DNA of 22,303 nucleotides from Pseudomonadota bacterium (GCA_030271565.1 JARXKR010000007.1:5404-27706), one strand, 5' to 3'. Positions 1 through 8,007 are shown, counted from the first letter of the stretch. Program-made: numbers and translations. The notes: generated by a model not told the origin, from the sequence alone.

Positions 1-1
1 C

Positions 2-856
2 GGCACGGTCTTCATGGAATGCGGCGCATTCTACAATGTCGGCGCGGCGGACGAACTGAAACCGGTCGGCGAGGTTGAATTTGTGAACGGTGTAGCGGCG
101 CAAAGCGCCAGCGGGCTCTATGGCCCGGCGCGGCTGTGCGCGGCGATCATTGGGCATGCCGACCTGACCCGCGGCGATGCCGCCCGTCCGGTGCTCGAAG
201 CTTTGATGGGCGCCAGCCCGCGCTTCAAGGGGATCCGCCATGCCGTAGCCTGGGATGCCGATCCCGAAGTGCTCGGCCCGCCGTTCCATGCGCCGCAAGG
301 GCTCTATCTCGATGCCAAGTTTCGCGAAGGGTTCAAGCATCTCGGCGAATTGGGGCTGACCTTCGATGCGTGGCTGCTCGAGCCGCAACTGGGCGATGTC
401 CTGTCGCTCGCCCGGGCCTTCCCCGACCAGCGAATCGTGCTCGATCATTGCGGCACGCCGCTCGGCATGGCGAGCTATCACGGCAAGCTACCCGAGCGGT
501 TCGACACCTGGCGCGCGGTGATCAAGGAACTGGGGCAATGCCCCAACGTCATGATCAAGCTCGGCGGGCTGGCGATGTCATTCGCCGGAATGCCCGACCA
601 CGGTCCCGCCGCCGGACTCTCGTCCGAAGTGCTCGCGGCGATGTGGCGGCCCTATATCGAAACCTGCATCGAGGCCTTCGGGCCGCAGCGCGGGATGTTC
701 GAAAGCAATTACCCGGTCGACAAATGGGGCGCGAGTTATGCCGTGCTGTGGAACGCGTTCAAGCACCTGACCCGCAGCGCTTCGGCCGAGGACAAGGCCG
801 CGCTCTATGCCGGCAACGCCGCGCAGTTCTACGGCATCGAACACCTGCTCGGCTGA
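2..856 (+). CDS. Amidohydrolase-family protein (5' end outside the window)
   Basis: A metal-dependent hydrolase of the amidohydrolase-2 TIM-barrel family (PF04909 type), which usually opens lactones or decarboxylates and hydrolyses small acids. The frame is open to the left edge: codons for GTVF precede the first ATG at 14, and the family motif around FxECGAFY continues across it, so the gene is truncated by the window and the ATG at 14 is internal. Family marks seen are VLDHCGTP near the middle and a C-terminal FESNYPVDK, which carries the late acidic metal or catalytic residue. The N-terminal HxH metal motif would lie upstream of the window. The stop overlaps the start of the alcohol dehydrogenase by one base (TGATG), so the two are probably translationally coupled. 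Substrate unknown. Confidence 0.85.
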   Translation, partial: GTVFMECGAFYNVGAADELKPVGEVEFVNGVAAQSASGLYGPARLCAAIIGHADLTRGDAARPVLEALMGASPRFKGIRHAVAWDADPEVLGPPFHAPQGLYLDAKFREGFKHLGELGLTFDAWLLEPQLGDVLSLARAFPDQRIVLDHCGTPLGMASYHGKLPERFDTWRAVIKELGQCPNVMIKLGGLAMSFAGMPDHGPAAGLSSEVLAAMWRPYIETCIEAFGPQRGMFESNYPVDKWGASYAVLWNAFKHLTRSASAEDKAALYAGNAAQFYGIEHLLG

Positions 857-2007
857 TGGCTGCGATCCACCTGCCGCGCACGATCCGCATCGGCGGCGGG
901 GTGCTGGATGAGCTGCCCGAGGTGCTGGCAGCGGCGGGGCTGTCGCGCCCGCTGATCGTGACCGACGCATGGATGCAAAGCTCCGGGCTGCTGAGCAGGG
1001 TCGAGGCCTTGCTGAGCGGCTCCGGGATCGCATGCCGCTCGTTCACCGGGGTGGTGCCCGACCCCACTGTCGCCTCGATTGACGAAGGCTGCTCGTTTCT
1101 TGCCGCGGGCGATCATGACTGCGTGATCGGCCTCGGCGGTGGCAGCCCGATTGACAGCGCCAAGATGGTCGCGGTCAAGCGCGACCGGACCGTGCCAGAC
1201 CTGAAAGCCCCGCATCAGGAAGACGTACCGGGGCTGCCGATCATCGCGATCCCGACCACTGCCGGGACGGGTTCGGAAGCGACGCGCTTCACCGTCATCA
1301 CCGATGCCGAGACCGACGAGAAGATGCTCTGCGCCGGCCTTGCCTACCTGCCGCTGATCGCGCTGGTCGACTACGAACTGACGCTGAGCAAACCGCCCCG
1401 TCTGACCGCCGACACCGGGATCGACAGCCTGGTCCATGCGGTTGAAGCCTTCGTCTCCAAGCGCGCCAACCCGTTCGCCGATAGCATGGCCTTGTCGGCG
1501 ATGCGCCTTATCTGGCCCAACCTCGCGCGCGCCTGTGCCGATCCGCACGACCGTGTCGCACGCGAAGCCTTGATGCTCGGCGCATTGCAGGCCGGGATCG
1601 CCTTCTCCAACAGTTCGGTGGCGCTGGTGCATGGGATGAGCCGGCCGATCGGCGCGCATTTCCACGTTTCGCACGGCCTCTCGAACGCGATGCTGATGCC
1701 CGCCATTACGCAGTGGTCCGCTCCAGCTGCCCTGCCCCGCTATGCCCAGTGTGCTCGGGCAATGGGGCTGGCCGACGACAGCGAAGCCGATCAGTCGGCG
1801 GTCGGCGCGCTGGTTGAAGCCTTGCACCGGATCAATGCCGATCTGGCGGTGCCTTCGCCGCGCGCCTACGGGATCGAGCGCGAGCGGTGGGAAGCGCTGA
1901 TCCCGCTGATGGTGGAGCAAGCGCTCGGCTCAGGCTCGCCCGCCAACAATCCGCGCCTTGCTGACGCAAGCGAGATCGAAGCGCTGTACCGGCAGGTCTG
2001 GCACTAG
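856..2007 (+). CDS. Iron-containing alcohol dehydrogenase (group III type)
   Basis: A cytoplasmic NAD(P)-dependent dehydrogenase of the Fe-ADH family (PF00465), 383 residues, the usual length. An N-terminal Rossmann-like half has the nucleotide-binding GGGSPIDSAK at 94-103 and TTAGTGSEA at 134-142. The C-terminal helical half carries all four expected metal ligands: D190 and H194 (DSLVH), then H259 and H273 with the 14-residue spacing seen in FucO. The family includes lactaldehyde reductase, butanol dehydrogenase and maleylacetate reductase; the exact substrate cannot be read from sequence. The ATG at 856 is chosen because it sits in a TGATG overlap with the amidohydrolase stop. The open frame extends upstream, but that part lies antiphase inside the previous gene. 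The pairing suggests hydrolase and dehydrogenase steps of one catabolic route (inference). Confidence 0.9.
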   Translation: MAAIHLPRTIRIGGGVLDELPEVLAAAGLSRPLIVTDAWMQSSGLLSRVEALLSGSGIACRSFTGVVPDPTVASIDEGCSFLAAGDHDCVIGLGGGSPIDSAKMVAVKRDRTVPDLKAPHQEDVPGLPIIAIPTTAGTGSEATRFTVITDAETDEKMLCAGLAYLPLIALVDYELTLSKPPRLTADTGIDSLVHAVEAFVSKRANPFADSMALSAMRLIWPNLARACADPHDRVAREALMLGALQAGIAFSNSSVALVHGMSRPIGAHFHVSHGLSNAMLMPAITQWSAPAALPRYAQCARAMGLADDSEADQSAVGALVEALHRINADLAVPSPRAYGIERERWEALIPLMVEQALGSGSPANNPRLADASEIEALYRQVWH

Positions 2008-2069
2008 CTCGCTTCATGACGGCAACGTAACTTTACATTCCGCGCTCAGACTGGTGATGGGCCGAACGA

Positions 2070-5000
2070 ATGACCTCGCCGATCTTCTTTGACAGCACCG
2101 GCCGCCGCCGCCGGCTGGTCGGGCGCATTGCGTTTGGCTTGCTGGTGCTGATCGTGGTCGCCGCGTTCGGGTTTGCTGCGACTTTGGTCGAGATGCCCGC
2201 CGCGGCCGCGCTGGCCTTCGACCGCGAGCGCGAACAGCCGCTGCCGTTCCTCACCCACATCGCCCGAATTCGCCACAAGTTGCCCCGCTTGGCTCCCGCC
2301 AATACCGGCAATCTGCCGCTGCGGATCGGGTTCTACGTGCCGTGGGACGAGGAAAGCGCGACCTCACTCCGCAATCATTGGGGCGATCTCGACTGGGTGG
2401 TCGCTGCCGACGGCCTGATCAACACCGCGCGCAACACGATTGCGGTCGATCCCGACGTGCGGTTACACAGTCAGCTCAGCTCGTCGCTGCATCATCCCGC
2501 GATGATGCTGATGGTCCAGAATGTCGAGCACGACCAGTTTTCCGGCGCGGGGATGGCTTCGGTGCTAGCCAGTCCGTCGCGCGCCGATGCACTGGTAACC
2601 GCGATCATCGCGCAAGCCCGGCAGGGCGGCTGGAACGGCGCGGTGTTCGATATCGAAAACCTGCCTGCCGCCAGCGTCCCCGCGTATCTTGCGATGTTGG
2701 CCCGCAATCATCGCCGCTTTACCGAAGCCGGCCTCAAACTGGGTCTGACTGCGCCGGCGAATGATCCGGGCTGGGATCTGGCCCACTTCGCCGCAGCGGC
2801 CGACACCATTTTCGTAATGGACTACGATGAGCACTGGCAAGGCGGCGAGGCCGGACCGATCGCCTCGAACGCCTGGTTTGCTGATCGGCTGGCCAATGCC
2901 CGGGCCAAGGTCCCGGCGAACAAGCTGGTCATCGCGGTGGGCAGTTACGCCTACGACTGGCACGACGGCAAGGCTGACTCGATGACGCTCGACGAGGCTT
3001 GGCTCGCCGCGCATGACAGTCAGGCAGTGCCGCAGTTCGATCCGCAAAGCGGCAACAGCGGGTTCGCCTACGAAGAAGACGGGGTCAAGCACACGGTGTG
3101 GATGCTCGATGCGGCGGCGAGCTGGAACCAGCTGTCGCAGCTGCGCGGGGTTGCCGGGGTGGCGCTGTGGCGGCTTGGCAGTGAGGACCCCGGATTTTGG
3201 GAGGCGCTGTCGGCCAGCCGTGCGGGTCGCCTGCCCGATCTTGCAGCGATTGCACCGGCCACTGGCGCCGATGTGGCCGGCAACGGCGAGGTGCTGCGCA
3301 TCGCTGCGAGTCCCTCGAGCGGGGCGCGGCAGATTAGCTATTCGGGCAAGCTTATCACCGGCGAAACTTACACCAAGCTACCCATGCCATTCGAAATCGA
3401 ACGCTCGGGCGGACAGAATACCAGCAACGTGGTTCTAACATTCGACGATGGCCCCGATCCGGATGTCACCCCGAAGATACTCGATATTCTTGAGACCAAG
3501 CACGCCCCCGCCGTCTTCTTCGTGATCGGCGAGAACGGGCTCGAACATCCCGGCATCTTGCGCCGCATCGCCGCCGATGGGTTCGAGATCGGTAACCACA
3601 GCTACACTCACCCCAATCTTGCGCAGGAAACCCAGCTGGGCACCGAGCTGGAACTCAACGCCACCCAGCGGCTGATCGAGGCCTATACCGGGCGCTCCAC
3701 CCGGCTGTTCCGCGCGCCCTATTTCGGTGATGCCGAGCCGACCACGTCAGACGAATTGGTACCGGCGGCGATTGCGCAGCGGCTCGGCTACACCATCGTC
3801 GGGCTGCACGTCGATCCGGGGGACTGGCGGCGGCCGGGGGTGCAGGCGATCGTCGATGGCACGCTCGCGCAGGTTCACGGCGCGACCACCGAGCAGAGCG
3901 GCAATATCGTCCTGCTCCACGACGGCGGCGGTGACCGCGAGCAGACCATCGCCGCACTGCCGCAGATCATCGACCGGCTGCGCGCCGAGGGCTATCATCT
4001 GGTCTCGCTCGCGCAGTTGCTCGGGACCCAGCATGACACCCTGATGCCGCGCGTGGCCAGCGCCGACCGTGTAGCCGTTGCCGCCGACGTTGGCGTCTTC
4101 GCGGCGCTGGCGGGCATCGGCTACTCCATCCGCTGGCTGTTCTTCTTCGCCATCGCGCTGGGCATTGCTCGCGCGGTGGTGATGACCGTGCTCGCGCTGC
4201 TCGACCGCGTCTCACGCGCGCCCGAGGGGAGCGAACATTACCAGCCGACCGTGTCGGTGATCGTCCCGGCCTTTAACGAGGAACGGGTGATCATCGGCTC
4301 ACTCGAACGGGTGCTGGCAAGCTCTTATCCAGCGTTGCAAGTGATCGTCGCCGACGACGGCTCGAAGGACGCGACCAGCGCGCTGGTACGCGAGCACTTC
4401 GGCAGCGATCCGCGAGTCATCCTGCTGACCATGGCCAACGGCGGCAAGGCCAGCGCGCTCAACCGCGCGCTGCTGCAGGCGCGCGGAGAAATCATCATCG
4501 CGCTCGATGCCGATACCCAGTTCCTCGAAGACACCATCCCCAAGCTGGTACGCTGGTTCGTCGATCCGCTGATCGGTGCGGTCGCGGGCAATGCGCGGGT
4601 CGGCAACCGGATCAACCTGATCACTCGCTGGCAGGCGATCGAATACGTCACCGCACAGAACGTCGAGCGCCGCGCGCTCGATGCCTTGCGCGCGATTACC
4701 GTGGTGCCAGGCGCAGTCGGCGCGTGGCGGCGCGAGGCGCTTGATGCGGTCGGCGGCTATCCCGAGGATACCCTCGCCGAGGACCAGGACCTGACCATCG
4801 CGATCCAGCGGCGGGGCTGGCGGGTCGCCTACGATGTCGAAGCAGTCGCGCTGACCGAAGCGCCCGAGACTTTCGCCGCGCTGGGCAAACAGCGCTATCG
4901 CTGGTCGTTCGGCACGCTGCAATGCCTGTGGAAGCACCGCGCAGTACTCCGCAGCGGCAATCCGCGCGGACTCGCGTGGTTCGGCATGCCGCAGGCCTGG

Positions 5001-5366
5001 CTGTTCCAGATCGTGTTCGCGGCAATCTCGCCGATGATCGACCTCGCGCTGGTGGTCTCGATCGTTGGCACCGTGCTGCGGGTGCAGCAGCACGGCTGGG
5101 ACCAGACTCAAAGCGACGTGCTGCGGCTCGGGCTGTTCTGGGCTGCATTTGTATCGATCGATCTGCTCGCCGGGTGGATTGCCTACCGGCTCGAACCGAC
5201 CCGGCAACGTTTTCCGGCGCTACTGATGCTGGCGCAGCGGTTCGTCTATCGCCAGCTGATGTACGGGGTGGTGATCCGCTCGATCGTTTCGGCGCTGCGC
5301 GGGCGGATGGTTGGCTGGGGCAAGCTCGAACGCAGCGGCAGCGTGCGCGTGGAGTCTGGGGGGTAG
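2070..5366 (+). CDS. GH18-like / NodB polysaccharide deacetylase / GT2 glycosyltransferase fusion
   Basis: A 1098-residue inner-membrane protein with three enzymatic modules. One N-terminal membrane segment (about 16-38) exports the first half. Residues about 80-395 form a GH18-like barrel with FDIEN at 193-197, where E196 would be the acid. Residues about 450-655 form a CE4/NodB deacetylase with TFDDG (457-461), the HSYTH zinc site H510/H514, RAPY (548-551) and the LLHD motif H617/D618. A hydrophobic stretch at about 675-715 returns the chain to the cytoplasm. A GT2 domain follows: TVSVIVPAFNEE from 727, DDGS at 762-765, ALDAD (D813, D815), EDQD (904-907) and QRYRW (941-945), the marks of processive synthases such as PgaC. 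Further membrane segments end the protein. It likely makes, deacetylates and trims an amino-sugar polymer (inference). It stands alone, with no Pga-like partner genes visible. Confidence 0.88.
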   Translation: MTSPIFFDSTGRRRRLVGRIAFGLLVLIVVAAFGFAATLVEMPAAAALAFDREREQPLPFLTHIARIRHKLPRLAPANTGNLPLRIGFYVPWDEESATSLRNHWGDLDWVVAADGLINTARNTIAVDPDVRLHSQLSSSLHHPAMMLMVQNVEHDQFSGAGMASVLASPSRADALVTAIIAQARQGGWNGAVFDIENLPAASVPAYLAMLARNHRRFTEAGLKLGLTAPANDPGWDLAHFAAAADTIFVMDYDEHWQGGEAGPIASNAWFADRLANARAKVPANKLVIAVGSYAYDWHDGKADSMTLDEAWLAAHDSQAVPQFDPQSGNSGFAYEEDGVKHTVWMLDAAASWNQLSQLRGVAGVALWRLGSEDPGFWEALSASRAGRLPDLAAIAPATGADVAGNGEVLRIAASPSSGARQISYSGKLITGETYTKLPMPFEIERSGGQNTSNVVLTFDDGPDPDVTPKILDILETKHAPAVFFVIGENGLEHPGILRRIAADGFEIGNHSYTHPNLAQETQLGTELELNATQRLIEAYTGRSTRLFRAPYFGDAEPTTSDELVPAAIAQRLGYTIVGLHVDPGDWRRPGVQAIVDGTLAQVHGATTEQSGNIVLLHDGGGDREQTIAALPQIIDRLRAEGYHLVSLAQLLGTQHDTLMPRVASADRVAVAADVGVFAALAGIGYSIRWLFFFAIALGIARAVVMTVLALLDRVSRAPEGSEHYQPTVSVIVPAFNEERVIIGSLERVLASSYPALQVIVADDGSKDATSALVREHFGSDPRVILLTMANGGKASALNRALLQARGEIIIALDADTQFLEDTIPKLVRWFVDPLIGAVAGNARVGNRINLITRWQAIEYVTAQNVERRALDALRAITVVPGAVGAWRREALDAVGGYPEDTLAEDQDLTIAIQRRGWRVAYDVEAVALTEAPETFAALGKQRYRWSFGTLQCLWKHRAVLRSGNPRGLAWFGMPQAWLFQIVFAAISPMIDLALVVSIVGTVLRVQQHGWDQTQSDVLRLGLFWAAFVSIDLLAGWIAYRLEPTRQRFPALLMLAQRFVYRQLMYGVVIRSIVSALRGRMVGWGKLERSGSVRVESGG

Positions 5367-5397
5367 CGGCTGGGGGTCGAAAATTACAATCACCTCT

Positions 5398-5428
5398 CGT
5401 CGCCCCGTGCTTGACACGGGGCTTGGCT
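5398..5428 (+). repeat. Outer REP-like inverted repeat, left arm
   Basis: This 31-bp arm matches the reverse complement of 5945-5975 at 30 of 31 positions. It is itself a hairpin: CCCCGTG and CACGGGG (5403-5409 and 5415-5421) around a 5-base loop. The stop codon of the broken GIY-YIG gene lies inside it. Similar palindromes are common dispersed elements in sphingomonads, a statement from general knowledge that I did not search. Confidence 0.8.
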
Positions 5429-5910
5429 AAACAGCGACGCAGGGTTCTGGCGTTCCGCCTGAAGGATACCACTGCTCCCACAGGTCGAGCCAGTCGGGGT
5501 TATCGGCTTCGATCAGCGCGAATTTCCATTCGCGTCGCCACTTTTTGACCAGCTTTTCGCGGGCGATTGCGGGTTCGATTTCCTCATGACCTCCGGCATA
5601 GACCAGACGCTTCTTGTTAGAGCAAAACGCTATAAACCTGAATCGTCATCCCGGCGGAGGCCGGGACCCAGCACTTCTGAAAAGGCAGCCGCCAAGCGTC
5701 TCTGTTTTCTTGTTTGGACTGGGTCCCGGCCTTCGCCGGGATGACGGGCGCTTCAGATTTTGCGCACGCCGCTTTAAAATCCGCGACATGGATCGAACCC
5801 TCGCCTTCGCGGTGCTGCCAGACGCGCCGGATCAGGTCGGAAGTCACCCCGACGTACATCCCGCCGCGGTAGCGGCTCGCCATGATGTAGACCCAGCCGC
5901 CCTTTTGCAT
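5427..5910 (-). pseudogene. GIY-YIG nuclease-family gene split by a REP pair
   Basis: Reading leftward from the ATG at 5910, the protein starts with GGWVYIMASRYRGGMYVGVT followed by LIRRVWQHREGEGS, the N-terminal half of a small stand-alone GIY-YIG protein (usually about 90-100 residues). The expected second half appears about 150 bases further on in another frame: KKRLVYAGGHEEIEPAIARE, then KLVKKWRREWKFALIEADNP and DWLDLWEQW, ending at TAG 5427-5429. Between them lies a 103-bp palindromic insertion (5644-5746). Translation from the ATG runs through it and stops near 5617, giving a 97-residue chimera with a repeat-encoded tail and no second half. The catalytic core is therefore divided and the gene is probably inactive. 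Inverted repeats bracket the whole gene tightly. Confidence 0.8.
5644..5746. repeat. REP pair (BIME-like) inserted in the GIY-YIG gene
   Basis: Two 28-bp arms (5644-5671 and 5719-5746) are reverse complements with one mismatch. Each arm is also a perfect hairpin: CCCGGC and GCCGGG around a 4-base loop (5650-5665 and 5725-5740). The 47-bp spacer is unlike the arms. This is the architecture of paired REP sequences, which are mobilised in trans by RAYT-type transposases; no such transposase is encoded here. The insertion shifts the frame of the host gene. Confidence 0.85.
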
Positions 5911-5944
5911 GCAGGGTTTATGTCAGAGGCGAAGTCCGAAGAAA

Positions 5945-5975
5945 AGCCAAGCCCCGTGTCGAGCACGGGGCGACG
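5945..5975 (-). repeat. Outer REP-like inverted repeat, right arm
   Basis: Partner of 5398-5428 with one mismatch, in inverted orientation. Its internal hairpin is CCCCGTG (5952-5958) with CACGGGG (5964-5970). It lies 34 bases upstream of the GIY-YIG start codon, so the two arms enclose exactly that gene and almost nothing else. Confidence 0.8.
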
Positions 5976-6420
5976 GCTTGGTTGATGGTCATTGCTTGCT
6001 GATGGACGTGTCCGCTATTCGAGAGATTCAAACAAAAGCGGACTGTCCGGTTACGACCCGATTGCCGCCGTTCGACGGTCTGGATTCACTCCCCGAAAGC
6101 CGCCGTCTGTTCAAACGCCGGATCCGTCGGCCATCGGGTGGGGAGGCCAACAGCACCGCCCCACTCGCCGACCAACCGGGTATACGGGCGGGTGCTGAGG
6201 TGACCAATATAGTTGACGCGGCTCGGGAAGACGAAATCGTCCAGCGCGCCACCACGGCGGTTTTGACCTAGCATCCATTCACGTCACCTTCTTATGCCTC
6301 AAGGCCAGTCTTCATGCCTTGGCTGCCGATTGTGATTCTCCATGATTGCGATACAGCCGTGTCACCGTTCCTATCTGGGCAGCGGACGCCGTTCTGCCGG
6401 CGAGAAGCAAGGAACGGATC
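5976..6420. other. Non-coding scar region before the sensor kinase
   Basis: About 445 bases without an intact gene. The only recognisable coding trace is the recombinase fragment at 6137-6274. A plus-strand open frame across 5909-6271 resembles nothing I know and is probably chance. The stretch at 6030-6070 (AAAGCGGACTGTCCGG and onward) has the look of a degenerate dispersed spacer sequence of sphingomonads, from memory only. Promoter elements for the kinase gene are not clear to me. Confidence 0.5.
6137..6274 (-). pseudogene. Tyrosine recombinase (phage integrase family) fragment
   Basis: On the minus strand from 6274 the peptide includes RRGGALDDFVFPSRV, then HLSTRPYTRLVGEW and GGAVGL. This matches the stretch of phage-integrase-type recombinases just before the catalytic GTHSLRRTK block (typically DDFLFPSR...ISTRQYARLVDEW). 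Homology ends abruptly near residue 46, and the RHR-Y catalytic residues are all missing. An in-frame stop lies a few codons upstream. It is a remnant of a lost mobile element, with no sign of function. The identification rests on remembered family sequence. Confidence 0.65.
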
Positions 6421-7857
6421 ATGACGAACATGATTGACGGCGCGGACTCCGTGCTGCGCGCTAGCGAGCAGCGTTTTCGCGCCGCTGTCGAAGCTTTTGC
6501 CGACGCTCTTTGGACCAACGATGCCGAGGGCCGCATGACCGGCGAGCAGCCAGGGTGGGCCAAACTTACCGGCCAGTCATTTGAAGAATATCAAGGGTTT
6601 GGCTGGTCGAAGGCACTTCATCCAGATGACGCGCAACCGACCGTCGATGCCTGGGAGCAGGCGGTGGCCGAGCGGCGTACGTTCAATTTCGAACATCGCG
6701 TGAAAATGCGCAGCGGTGAATGGAGGCGCTTCGGCGTTTGCGCGGTCCCCGTGTTCGATGACGATGGCGCAATCAGGGAGTGGGTGGGCGTGCATCGCGA
6801 CATCACACAAACAACCGAGGCTCGCCTGCAACTGGCGCGCAATGCTGATACTTTTCAGGCGCTTGTGCGGAACAATCCATTCGGCATTTACGTAATCGAT
6901 CACGAGTTCAAGATGCTTCACACCAGTCTCGGCTGTGAAAAGGTCTTTTCGGGCGTTACGCCGCTCCTGGGCCGTGATTTTGCGGAGATTCTGCGGGTGA
7001 TCTGGCAGGAGCCGTTCGCAACGGAGGTGGTCGAGCACTTTCGCAACGCACTTGTAACCGGCGAGCCCTATATCAGTCACCGCACTGTTGAGCAGCGCGG
7101 GGATATCGATGCCACTGAAGCCTATGACTGGCGGATAGAAAGAATTGCGCTACCCGACGGAAATTACGGAGTCGTCTGCTACTTCTATGACCTTTCCGAA
7201 CGCGTCGCGCTGGAAGATGGCTTGCGCAAAGCGCTCGACGATAAGGACATCATGGTGCGCGAGATCGATCACCGCGTGCGCAACAGTTTGTCGATCGTTT
7301 CGTCGTTCCTCTCAATGCAGGGCGGTTCGACGCAGTCGCTCGATGTGAAGCAGGCGCTCACGGTTGCCGCCACGCGTATACAGGCAGTGGCCCGCATTCA
7401 CGAGCGGCTCTACCAAGGCGCACGGGTTGGTATCGTGCAGTTCGACGAGTATCTGGGACAAATCTGTAGTGATTTGCGTGCGTCGCTCGCCCGTGAGGGC
7501 GTAACCCTTCAACTCGATACCGTACCGGTCCAGATTGCCGTCGATCATGCCGTCCCGTTAGGGCTTATCACGAACGAACTTGTCACGAATGCCTTCAAGC
7601 ACTGCAAAGGTAATGACGTCACGATTAGAGTCAGCTTGGCACCGGCACCGGACGGGTTCATGCTCATCGTCTCGGATGACGGGGCAGGTATGCCCGAGGA
7701 CTTTGTCGATGGGACGGGACATGGGCTAGGGATGAAAGTTGTCAAGCGTCTGGCTGATCAAGTCGGCGGCAAGATTAAAATGCCCGCAACCGGCGAAGCT
7801 GCGAAGTTCGAGGTGCCGATCCCGTCGAAGATCGTCGTCGCGACAGCAAGAGATTGA
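6421..7857 (+). CDS. PAS-domain sensor histidine kinase, HisKA_2 family
   Basis: A soluble sensor kinase of 478 residues with no membrane segment. Two PAS-type domains come first: about 15-140, ending in the PAC-like REWVGVHRDIT, and about 145-265, ending near YFYDLSER. The HisKA_2 dimerisation domain has EIDHRVRN with the phospho-acceptor H284. The ATPase domain has the N box N385/N390, the G1 box DDGAGMP (419-425) and the G2 box GTGHGLGM (431-438). HisKA_2 kinases often act in general stress or light responses in alphaproteobacteria. No response regulator or PhyR-type gene is adjacent, so this one is an orphan. Start: the ATG at 6421 has AAGGA seven bases upstream. A TTG at 6346 would add 25 residues with no family similarity and no ribosome site. 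The ligand cannot be told. Confidence 0.88.
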   Translation: MTNMIDGADSVLRASEQRFRAAVEAFADALWTNDAEGRMTGEQPGWAKLTGQSFEEYQGFGWSKALHPDDAQPTVDAWEQAVAERRTFNFEHRVKMRSGEWRRFGVCAVPVFDDDGAIREWVGVHRDITQTTEARLQLARNADTFQALVRNNPFGIYVIDHEFKMLHTSLGCEKVFSGVTPLLGRDFAEILRVIWQEPFATEVVEHFRNALVTGEPYISHRTVEQRGDIDATEAYDWRIERIALPDGNYGVVCYFYDLSERVALEDGLRKALDDKDIMVREIDHRVRNSLSIVSSFLSMQGGSTQSLDVKQALTVAATRIQAVARIHERLYQGARVGIVQFDEYLGQICSDLRASLAREGVTLQLDTVPVQIAVDHAVPLGLITNELVTNAFKHCKGNDVTIRVSLAPAPDGFMLIVSDDGAGMPEDFVDGTGHGLGMKVVKRLADQVGGKIKMPATGEAAKFEVPIPSKIVVATARD

Positions 7858-8007
7858 GCAAAGTTCGCGTCTTGGGGAACGACCGTTCAACGACACTGCC
7901 TCGCGAAACCCGCCTGGCCGCTTTCCACCCCACAGCAGCCCTTCACCATGCAGAGCTAGCCGCCCAAAAAGCAGCCGATCGTTCAGGCCCGAATTTGCCC
8001 GCAAGAC

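Noticed and set aside
136..855. In-frame upstream extension of the alcohol dehydrogenase
   Set aside because: It lies antiphase inside the amidohydrolase gene, is arginine/alanine-rich and has no family similarity. The dehydrogenase begins properly at 856.
829..1920. Long minus-strand open frame of 363 codons
   Set aside because: It is antisense to a well-supported Fe-ADH gene. Long antisense frames are expected in GC-rich DNA, and the translation is low-complexity R/G/A/H-rich.
4299..5207. Minus-strand open frame of about 300 codons under the GT2 domain
   Set aside because: It is a shadow of the glycosyltransferase, with no recognisable domain or ribosome site.
5398..5975. Possible CRISPR array from repeated palindromes
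   Set aside because: There are only two inverted copies of each of two different repeats, with no regular direct repeats or spacers and no cas genes.
5909..6271. Plus-strand 120-codon open frame
   Set aside because: It starts inside the antisense GIY-YIG gene and crosses a REP arm and the recombinase fragment. No family similarity.
6346..6420. TTG start adding 25 residues to the sensor kinase
   Set aside because: No ribosome site, and the extra residues are unlike the PAS family. The ATG at 6421 has a good AAGGA.
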